Below, piece by piece: positions 1-5,275 of a DNA stretch of 6,970 nt. The notes under the pieces are model-generated. The model made no database searches, was not told the origin of the DNA, and worked only from the letters and a program-made list of their open reading frames with translations. This DNA comes from Ga0074139 sp046336825 (GTDB lineage: Bacteria > Bdellovibrionota > Bdellovibrionia > Bdellovibrionales > Bdellovibrionaceae), in assembly GCA_046336825.1 (NCBI GenBank), contig JBKDFX010000094.1, positions 1-6,970 of the forward strand. The letters are read 5' to 3'. Made by a program: the position numbers and the translations under genes. Numbering within the stretch: the first letter of the stretch is position 1; each line of letters starts with the position of its first letter.

Positions 1-1278
1 CCGGTACAGTGGTAACTCCATGACAAAAAGTGAAGTTTCACCCTTTTTTATCATTCGACTTAAAACTCCAGCCGCTAAAGTGGCCACCAACATGGAAAGG
101 ATGTACAAAGCAGCCAGCGTGAGCCCTGGCTTCCAGGCCGGTTCGTTCCAAAATAAAAATCCAAGTAATAATCCATACACAGGAAGTCTGGCTGAGCAGC
201 TCAAAAGCGGAATGATCATTCGCGCCACCCATTTTTCATTCTTTGAGTGGATATTTCGTGTGGCCATCAGAGCAGGAACAGCACAGGCATAACCTGACAA
301 GAAGGGAACAAAACTTCGGCCTGACAAACCAATTTTAGAGAAGGGTTTATCAATGATGGTGGCAGCTCGAGCTAAATATCCTGAACCTTCTAACAAAGCT
401 AATATAAAAAAAAGAATAAAAATTTGTGGAATAAAAACGATCACGGCGGCAAAGCTAGCAATCAGACCTTCAGATATAAATCTGATAAATAAATTCTCTT
501 CACCAAAAGTAAGGATCCAATTTCCTAAATCGGTTAGACTGCCCTCGGCCAGATCCATCAAAGGAGCCGCCAAATAGTAAACACTGGTAAACAAAAATGT
601 CATAATGGCAAAAAATGCAATTATTCCAATAACGGGATGAAGCAACCATTTATCGATTTTCAACGAGGAGGCCCACAGCTCTGTGGTTCGATTTAGGTCA
701 GGGATCAGTTCGCTCGCCATCTTTTTTAAGTCTTTAGGGCTGGGAACAAAAACCTGATCCCAGACTGGAGGCAAATTCTTAGGCGCTTTGTGCAACTGGC
801 TGACTAAAAGTTCAAGGCCTCCTCCAAGTCGCCCATCCACTTGAATAACTGGGGATCCAAAAAAATTTTGAAAAGCTTCAATATCAACATTGATTTTTTC
901 TCGAGCCAGAAGATCTTTCATGGTGAGAACTAAAATCATGGGTAAACCCAAACTCTTCACTTGAAGGGCCAAGTGGAGGTGTCGTTGCAACTGGGTAGGA
1001 TCGATCACTAATACCACATTACGAAGCTCTTTGGACTCCACCAGTCGACGTAACAGTTGATTGGTCACTTCTTCATCTTCTGATTTGGGAATAAGTGAGT
1101 AGGTGCCAGGAGAATCAATCACTTCAATATCAAGATCGGTCCAATGGGCGGCTACTTTTCCGCTGGCGTAATCCACTGTGGATCCAGGATAGTTGACCAC
1201 TTTGGCTTGGTGACCTGTGAGCCAGTTATAGACTGTCGTTTTTCCACTGTTGGGTGGGCCTAAAAGGACACTTTTCAT
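1..1278 (-). CDS. feoB: Ferrous iron transporter FeoB (C-terminus cut off by window edge)
   Basis: This is the inner-membrane Fe(II) transporter with a cytosolic N-terminal GTPase; the first 426 residues lie in the window. Seen: a G1 loop GPPNSGKTT (residues 7-15), switch I PGSTVD with T34, G3 DSPGTYS (55-61), G4 as TMKD (119-122), and a first membrane helix from about residue 211. The gate-like segments follow: SGYLARAA (299-306), FVPFLSGYACAVPALMATR (323-341, Cys332) and LLSCSARLPVY (358-368, Cys361). The visible end, GETSLFVMELPLYR, matches the FeoB stretch after the first gate. The ATG at 1278 is 2 nt past the feoA stop, so translation is probably coupled. Odd: G4 has Thr instead of the family Asn, G1 has Pro at its second position, and only about 60 residues separate the G5 region from the membrane part, against about 120 in E. 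coli FeoB. The family call is secure. Confidence 0.95.
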   Translation of the reverse strand, partial: MKSVLLGPPNSGKTTVYNWLTGHQAKVVNYPGSTVDYASGKVAAHWTDLDIEVIDSPGTYSLIPKSEDEEVTNQLLRRLVESKELRNVVLVIDPTQLQRHLHLALQVKSLGLPMILVLTMKDLLAREKINVDIEAFQNFFGSPVIQVDGRLGGGLELLVSQLHKAPKNLPPVWDQVFVPSPKDLKKMASELIPDLNRTTELWASSLKIDKWLLHPVIGIIAFFAIMTFLFTSVYYLAAPLMDLAEGSLTDLGNWILTFGEENLFIRFISEGLIASFAAVIVFIPQIFILFFILALLEGSGYLARAATIIDKPFSKIGLSGRSFVPFLSGYACAVPALMATRNIHSKNEKWVARMIIPLLSCSARLPVYGLLLGFLFWNEPAWKPGLTLAALYILSMLVATLAAGVLSRMIKKGETSLFVMELPLYR

Positions 1279-1280
1279 AT

Positions 1281-1622
1281 TCAGTCTTTCTTTTGGACTT
1301 TCAAACATTGAAACTCTTCATTTCGAAGAGCCACCATTCCTTGAGAGGTCATTAAGACCCAGGGTCCTCGAAAGGGAAATTGTCTTAGAATTTTAATGTT
1401 TTCACCGGGTGAAAAACCCAATTCACGAAGCCGCTCAACGAGCTCTTCAGGACCGCTTAAATCAATAATCACGTGAGAAAATTCCACAGGCACCCTTTTA
1501 ACATCGCTCAATAACTTATATATACACGCCGCATTACTATGGCAGGACCTTGGGCTAATTAACTGGGCCAAGGGTTTAGAACTTAGGCTGAGAGGCCGAT
1601 CAAAGGTCCATGTTACAACCAC
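1281..1622 (-). CDS. feoA: FeoA-domain protein with N-terminal extension
   Basis: This is a small cytosolic SH3-like partner of FeoB, thought to support ferrous iron transport. The C-terminal 76 residues or so match the FeoA fold: the LSDVK start, ERLRELGFSPGENIKIL (residues 63-79), the FPFRGPWVL turn, then MVALRNEEFQCLKV. It lies directly upstream of feoB (2-nt gap). The longest reading starts at GTG 1622 and gives 113 residues, about 35 more than a usual FeoA. That extension (with Cys27 and Cys33) has no family match I know, and its start overlaps the start of the divergent gene by 13 bp. A TTG at 1511 would give a 76-residue FeoA of normal length, with an AT-rich TATATATAA just before it, but neither start has a convincing Shine-Dalgarno. 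Family call sure; start codon open. Confidence 0.85.
   Translation of the reverse strand: MVVTWTFDRPLSLSSKPLAQLISPRSCHSNAACIYKLLSDVKRVPVEFSHVIIDLSGPEELVERLRELGFSPGENIKILRQFPFRGPWVLMTSQGMVALRNEEFQCLKVQKKD
1548..1573. promoter_or_regulatory. Imperfect 26-bp dyad between the FeoA core and the divergent gene
   Basis: The ends CCTTGG (1548-1553) and CCAAGG (1568-1573) are exact inverted copies around a centre at 1560.5; counting the interior, 10 of 13 position pairs are complementary. It sits 37 bp before the ATG of the secreted-protein gene and just upstream of the alternative feoA TTG start at 1511. That placement would suit a regulator site between divergent genes, but it could also be chance within the extended feoA reading frame. 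It does not resemble a Fur box. Confidence 0.25.
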
Positions 1623-2602
1623 ACCTTTGTTGGGCTTTAATACTTTCCATCGCTGTTTTTACTGCCCCCTTGTCGAGTTGGGCCCGGGACCTCACCTATT
1701 TTCACCATGATTCCCATTTGATCAATTCTCTTACAGTTCAAAACACCAGCCCTGTGGCTGAGGATCTTTGGCTACTGATCTATGAAAAAAAATTTATTGA
1801 GGAAATTCATTTCGAAATCCCACACTATTCAAAAAAAACAATTTTTGTTTCAGATTACAAAACTGCCAACCAACAAATTTCTTTATTAACAAAATCAGAA
1901 TTTATAAAAACAAGTGGTGCCTGGAGTCAAAACTCCTCCACGGCCTTTAGATCCACCCAAAACCTCACACTTAAAGATTCCGTGGAAATCACCAATCTGG
2001 GACTGCGGCCACAGGCCCTAGAACTTCTTTACAAAAATTCTGAAAATGAAATTATTTTGAAGGAAACTCTGATGAGCCTGGAACACTTGAACACTCAGAG
2101 TGTTAAGCTCAAGATATTAAACAATTTCAAGTCCCTGGAAATCAAAGCCCTTTATCCACTTTACATTCATCCTTCGACAAACTTAATTCCCACTCAAGAT
2201 AAAGAGCCTGTTATCCCTGTTGATCAGGTTCAATTTCTCGCCGAGTATGAACCTGGCTCTCAATTCATTATCGGCTTGACGGATCCTGAACTGATTGAAA
2301 AAGCACGACAGGAAATCCGAAACCCCCAAGGCCTGATCATATTTGGCGAGCTGTCTTTAAATCACTTAAAATGGAATAAAAATCCAAGTCTTCACCATCA
2401 ACCCCGCTGGAGCTGGAGTTTACAAAAAGTCACATCATTAGAACCCCTAGCCGCTGATTGGTGCCAGGTTTATCCTGAAATGCTGGAAAGAATGCTCAGT
2501 GTACTCTTGGACCAAGTTCAGGTCTGCTTTAGGGGCTCTCAAATCATTGCAGAATGGAATCCTGACAAACCTCAGCCACGAGCTAAAAAGGAAGCTCCCT
2601 GA
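1610..2602 (+). CDS. Secreted protein with duplicated N-terminal region and BP74-like C-terminal domain
   Basis: Its function is unknown. Residues 1-25 form a signal peptide: a hydrophobic stretch (CWALILSIAVFTAPL) ending in SSWA before RD, a plausible signal peptidase I site, so the mature protein should be periplasmic or exported. Residues 38-80 and 119-172 look like two copies of a beta-sandwich-type unit (a strand with an Asn turn, a long LWLLIYE/LELLYKN strand, a polar loop, then hydrophobic strands). Residues about 206-316 resemble the BP74 N-terminal-type domain known from a Dictyostelium adhesion-related protein and from many small bacterial proteins: FIIGLTDPELIEKARQEI (219-236), FGEL, PRWSWSL (265-271), WCQVYPEMLERML and the closing FRGSQIIAEW. 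The only in-frame ATG is at 1610; upstream AAAGG is too close and AGAGG rather far. The gene overlaps feoA at its start and the minus-strand COG0720 gene at its end. The BP74 match is from memory of the motif pattern, moderately sure. Confidence 0.75.
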   Translation: MLQPHLCWALILSIAVFTAPLSSWARDLTYFHHDSHLINSLTVQNTSPVAEDLWLLIYEKKFIEEIHFEIPHYSKKTIFVSDYKTANQQISLLTKSEFIKTSGAWSQNSSTAFRSTQNLTLKDSVEITNLGLRPQALELLYKNSENEIILKETLMSLEHLNTQSVKLKILNNFKSLEIKALYPLYIHPSTNLIPTQDKEPVIPVDQVQFLAEYEPGSQFIIGLTDPELIEKARQEIRNPQGLIIFGELSLNHLKWNKNPSLHHQPRWSWSLQKVTSLEPLAADWCQVYPEMLERMLSVLLDQVQVCFRGSQIIAEWNPDKPQPRAKKEAP

Positions 2603-3063
2603 CCAGGTGTTTCTTCAACAAGAACCCATACTTCGGTGATGGTCCACTTCTTCATTTTTTTAAAAAAGTCTTCTGCTAAAAGCCGAGACAATTCCTCAAC
2701 GCTGGTATTTACCGTGGGAAGTAAATGCACTTCATTTTGCGGGAAAGAATAAAATCGATCTCGAAAATGAACTTCTAAGTTTTTACCTTTTTGTGAAAAT
2801 TTCATATCCGGATGCTGGGCTGGCAAAAGCACATGCTCATCCCAGAGATCCAAGGATTCTTGAATGATCTTTTTAATTTCTGAGAAATCCACCAAATAAC
2901 CTGAAGTTCCCAAATCCTGATTTGCACTGGACTTGAGCTTCACTTTAACTGAATAGTTGTGACCATGCAGTTTTTCGGCTCGGGTCTTATCGAAAATAAG
3001 AAAGTGCCCGGAGGAAAATTTAAATTTTTGTTTAGACAAATGAAGAGTGATTTGCGATTTCAT
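2572..3063 (-). CDS. COG0720 (6-pyruvoyl-tetrahydropterin synthase/QueD family) protein lacking the catalytic Cys
   Basis: This is a cytosolic enzyme of the family that converts dihydroneopterin triphosphate into various pterin products. Seen: three zinc histidines, H20 (FSSGH), H33 and H35 (LHGHNY); the DEH motif (75-77), giving the charge-relay Asp/His; NTSVEEL (119-125); and the substrate-anchoring Glu in VEETPGQGASF (149-159). At 163 residues it is the longer family version with an insert (RFYSFPQNEVHLLP) typical of the PTPS-like branch. Odd: the catalytic Cys normally four residues before HGH is Ala29, followed by Glu30. Glu in this neighbourhood is the hallmark of PTPS-III-type enzymes, which feed folate synthesis by making 6-hydroxymethyl-dihydropterin, so that role is possible here; this is inference. 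ATG 3063 has no evident Shine-Dalgarno. It is divergent from the next gene with 20 bp between starts and overlaps the preceding gene's end by 31 bp. Confidence 0.85.
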   Translation of the reverse strand: MKSQITLHLSKQKFKFSSGHFLIFDKTRAEKLHGHNYSVKVKLKSSANQDLGTSGYLVDFSEIKKIIQESLDLWDEHVLLPAQHPDMKFSQKGKNLEVHFRDRFYSFPQNEVHLLPTVNTSVEELSRLLAEDFFKKMKKWTITEVWVLVEETPGQGASFLARG

Positions 3064-3069
3064 AGTTGT

Positions 3070-3074
3070 GGGAG
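3070..3074 (+). promoter_or_regulatory. Shine-Dalgarno GGGAG deciding the queD start
   Basis: GGGAG lies 9 nt before ATG 3084 and supports that start over the in-frame TTG at 3066, which would place the motif inside the gene. The motif occupies a large part of the 20-bp gap between the divergent start codons. Confidence 0.65.
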
Positions 3075-3083
3075 AAATTTACC

Positions 3084-3443
3084 ATGAAGTTTGAATTAAA
3101 ACAGCAATTTCAAATTGAAGCCGCTCGTTTTTTGCCTCGCCTGCCAGCCACTCACCCCTGTTCACGTATGCATGGTCATAGCTTTGTCATTATCTTGACC
3201 CTGCAGGGAACTCTAGATCCTGAGATCGGCTGGGTGCGGGATTACCATGAAATTTCACAAACCATGGCTCCCCTATTAAAAATGATGGACCACAAAGTTT
3301 TAAATGAGGTTCCGGGATTGGAAAACCCCACTTCTGAAAATCTTTGTCGATTTGTCTTTGAGCAAATGAAACCCCAGATTAAGGAACTCAAATCCGTGAC
3401 AGTGAAGGAAACTCCTCTGACAGAGTGCACCTATCCAGTTTAA
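3084..3443 (+). CDS. queD: 6-carboxytetrahydropterin synthase-like protein (QueD type)
   Basis: QueD makes 6-carboxy-tetrahydropterin from dihydroneopterin triphosphate, the first dedicated step toward queuosine and other 7-deazaguanines. The 119-residue protein aligns without gaps to the active-site region of E. coli QueD as I remember it: HPCSRMHGHSF carries the catalytic Cys26 and His30/His32, GWVRDYHEI matches the GWIIDF strand, MDHKVLN holds the Asp/His pair, and GLENPTSENL and VKET are near-exact family signatures. Odd: the first zinc ligand, His in E. coli (EAAH), is Arg15 here (EAAR). His24 lies nearby, but E. coli also has a His there, so it is not an obvious substitute. The start at ATG 3084 is chosen from GGGAG 9 nt upstream. 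Its TAA overlaps the stop of the convergent gene within a TTAA. No other queuosine gene is in the window. Confidence 0.88.
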   Translation: MKFELKQQFQIEAARFLPRLPATHPCSRMHGHSFVIILTLQGTLDPEIGWVRDYHEISQTMAPLLKMMDHKVLNEVPGLENPTSENLCRFVFEQMKPQIKELKSVTVKETPLTECTYPV

Positions 3444-4399
3444 ATTTTTCGAAACAATTTGAGAGTGCCGACGTATTGGTAATTGATCTCCTCGCCGTCC
3501 AACCGATAAACATTACCAATAAAACTATCGCTGTTTTTCAGATAATAAACTTGAAAAATGATGCTGGGAGAAGCTCTTATCATCAGATCCACACTTTCTT
3601 TTGAAAATTCCCTTAAGTTTTTAGGTTCACCACGATCCGTGGAATTACTAAAAACTCGACCATTTTCAGACAGTTTAACTTGAGAACGTCCTCGCAAAAG
3701 GTTTTGATTCATGCGCAAGTCCATATCAATTTCAATCTGCAAATTACGCGCTTTGGCCGAGTAAAACACGTCGGCTGTGCCCTCATATTTGCCGTTGATA
3801 CTTTCTAAAAGCTGTTGCGAGTTCTTAAAAGTGGAGGAAGTTTTCAGTTCATCGTCTAAGTTATCAATTTTCACTTTTTCCAAGAACTCGAGAGCCTGAT
3901 TTGCTGTCTGCACCTGATCCAAAGCCGATTCTTGGTTGGACCATTTGTTTTTTGCATTAGAATTATTATTAGCGAGTTCAACAGTTGAGTCTTCAGCCCT
4001 AGAATTAATTTGCTTAGCAAACTTAATGGACTCCGATAAATTTGAAGATGGAACTAACGATGAGCTCTCACCCCGAGCTGACTTTTCGACCAGCAATTGG
4101 GCCTCCTGGCTCAGTTTAAAACCCAGATCATGCAAAAAAGCCACTATGATCTTGGCCAAGAGCTCATCTGCTTTTTTGTATTTATCCTCAAGGCTCTGCA
4201 GACGATAATAATCTTCTATCATTTCTGGCGTTAAAACATTGAGGGTTTGAGAATCATCCTGATTGGCTTGGCTCTTGACTGCTGAAACAGAAACTGACGT
4301 TGGAGGTAATATATGGGGTCTTAGTATTAAACCGCTTACAAAACCCAAGACCACCAATAAAATCTGAGTGCCCATGGAGTTCAAAATGGATGATTTCAA
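3440..4399 (-). CDS. Unrecognised membrane-anchored protein with coiled, Ser/Asn-rich middle and C-terminal beta domain
   Basis: I do not recognise a family. Residues 11-27 (TQILLVVLGFVSGLILR) form one hydrophobic segment that looks like an uncleaved membrane anchor, so most of the protein is probably periplasmic. Residues about 57-105 look helical (EDYYRLQSLEDKYKKADELLAKI). Residues 110-200 are rich in Ser, Asn, Gln and charged residues and look flexible or coiled. From about residue 203 (GKYEG) to the end, hydrophobic and polar residues alternate, with IGNVYRL and QYVGTLKLFR near the C-terminus, suggesting one compact beta-barrel or sandwich. The TTG start at 4399 shares a TTGA overlap with the psd stop, indicating an operon and possible translational reinitiation; an ATG at 4375 would give a protein 8 residues shorter and keep the anchor. 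A role related to the envelope or phospholipids is suggested only by psd next to it. Confidence 0.8.
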   Translation of the reverse strand: MKSSILNSMGTQILLVVLGFVSGLILRPHILPPTSVSVSAVKSQANQDDSQTLNVLTPEMIEDYYRLQSLEDKYKKADELLAKIIVAFLHDLGFKLSQEAQLLVEKSARGESSSLVPSSNLSESIKFAKQINSRAEDSTVELANNNSNAKNKWSNQESALDQVQTANQALEFLEKVKIDNLDDELKTSSTFKNSQQLLESINGKYEGTADVFYSAKARNLQIEIDMDLRMNQNLLRGRSQVKLSENGRVFSNSTDRGEPKNLREFSKESVDLMIRASPSIIFQVYYLKNSDSFIGNVYRLDGEEINYQYVGTLKLFRKI

Positions 4400-5181
4400 A
4401 TTAAAGTCTCGAGACGCAGTAAAGTTTGCCCCACAAGAACAGGTTCCAGTTTGATTTTATCCGTGGCCACTTTGACTTCTTTTGGATAGATCATCACCAC
4501 TGTGCTACCAAACTGAAAGACTCCCAGCTCCTCACCTTTTCGAACCACATCACCCACAGATTTAAAAATCTCGATGGAGCCCACATTGGTGGCCCCGACA
4601 AAGACTACTTCCACTGGTCCCAATTGAGTTTGCAGGCTGACCACCACCCGCTCATTGCGAATAAATAACTGCGGGATCTCAACGACACTTTCATCGTGTA
4701 CAGGCCAAAGATCAGCCCCCAAACGCTTGATATCTTTAATCAAACCTTCCACGGGGGAATGGACACGGTGATAATCCGTAGGACAAAGATAATAAACAAG
4801 AAAGGCCCCCTTTTCATAACGAGAGGCTTTTTCAGCATCACCAATAAACTCACTCAATTCATAGGTGATTCCCTTGGCTTGAATCAAGGTTCCCTGATCA
4901 ATTACACCCAATCGAGAAATTCTTGAATCCGCAGGATGAACAGCAAAGCCTTCTTGGATAGGGCGAAGACCCGTTTTGAGCTTACGAGTAAAAAACTCAT
5001 TCAAACTTTTGTACTCAGAAAGAGGCTTTTCGGCCTCATTTAAATTAATACCATAAGCAGTTTGGAACATTTGAATCACAAACTGAATAATAAAACGGGG
5101 GGACTCCGCTCGAGCTAAAACACCGATAAAACGAGACAGGGCCCTTCTGGGCAGAAAATGTAAAATTCTCCATGAAAACAT
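4396..5181 (-). CDS. psd: Phosphatidylserine decarboxylase proenzyme
   Basis: Psd is a membrane-associated pyruvoyl enzyme that decarboxylates phosphatidylserine to phosphatidylethanolamine. Seen, numbered from the ATG at 5181 (261 residues): LNEFFTRKLKTGLRPI near residues 60-75, the catalytic Asp85 in PADSRIS, His138 and His141 in DYHRVHSPVEG, FIRNERVVV, GATNVGSIEI, and the self-cleavage site FGST with Gly225/Ser226, giving a beta chain of 225 residues and an alpha chain of 36. The family usually has LGST and PADG, so this copy has mild substitutions but an intact Asp-His-Ser set. A GTG at 5208 would add 9 residues. The ATG is preferred because the N-terminus then lines up with the E. coli protein near its start, and because a strong-looking promoter lies between the two codons. 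No Shine-Dalgarno precedes either. It is the first gene of a two-gene unit with the downstream membrane protein. Confidence 0.95.
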   Translation of the reverse strand: MFSWRILHFLPRRALSRFIGVLARAESPRFIIQFVIQMFQTAYGINLNEAEKPLSEYKSLNEFFTRKLKTGLRPIQEGFAVHPADSRISRLGVIDQGTLIQAKGITYELSEFIGDAEKASRYEKGAFLVYYLCPTDYHRVHSPVEGLIKDIKRLGADLWPVHDESVVEIPQLFIRNERVVVSLQTQLGPVEVVFVGATNVGSIEIFKSVGDVVRKGEELGVFQFGSTVVMIYPKEVKVATDKIKLEPVLVGQTLLRLETLI

Positions 5182-5188
5182 AGTGAAA

Positions 5189-5218
5189 ATTACACTCGAT
5201 GGAGCCACTGTTGGTCAA
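5189..5218 (-). promoter_or_regulatory. Sigma-70-like promoter for psd
   Basis: Reading the minus strand, TTGACC (5218-5213, 5/6 to TTGACA) is separated by 18 bp from TGTAAT (5194-5189, 5/6 to TATAAT). Transcription would be expected to begin around 5183-5180, at or just before the ATG at 5181. That argues against use of the GTG at 5208 and implies a leaderless or nearly leaderless psd mRNA, which would explain the missing Shine-Dalgarno. The call rests on consensus match only. Confidence 0.5.
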
Positions 5219-5261
5219 GCCTACAAGCTCAAAAGTTTGCTGAGATCTTGTGATTTGTGGT

Positions 5262-5266
5262 AAGGA
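5262..5266 (+). promoter_or_regulatory. Shine-Dalgarno AAGGA for the FAD dehydrogenase gene
   Basis: AAGGA ends 9 nt before ATG 5276, a normal spacing, and fixes that start. I could not pick out a convincing promoter for this gene in the 94 bp back to the psd start. Confidence 0.7.
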
Positions 5267-5275
5267 TCAAGCACC

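Noticed and set aside
353..577. Plus-strand open frame inside the feoB region (also 20-292)
   Set aside because: It lies opposite the FeoB membrane domain, which has clear family motifs on the minus strand; the plus-strand protein is Lys/Ile-rich with no recognisable domain.
1583..1597. TTAGGCT-like half of a DtxR/IdeR iron box near the feoA start
   Set aside because: Only one half-site is present with no inverted partner at the right distance.
3066..3083. TTG at 3066 as the queD start
   Set aside because: The GGGAG ribosome site lies inside this extension and is correctly spaced for ATG 3084; the added residues MWEKFT do not match the family N-terminus.
3001..3130. Promoters for the divergent COG0720 pair
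   Set aside because: TTGAAA and several AT-rich hexamers are present but no pair has an acceptable spacing, so none is called.
3936..4208. Plus-strand open frame within the membrane-anchored protein gene
   Set aside because: It is antisense to a long continuous minus-strand gene coupled to psd, and has no ribosome site or domain.
4426..4926. Two plus-strand open frames opposite psd
   Set aside because: They are antisense to conserved Psd motifs on the minus strand and carry no recognisable features.
5182..5208. GTG at 5208 as the psd start
   Set aside because: It has no ribosome site and would lie within the probable promoter spacer; the ATG at 5181 fits the family N-terminus.
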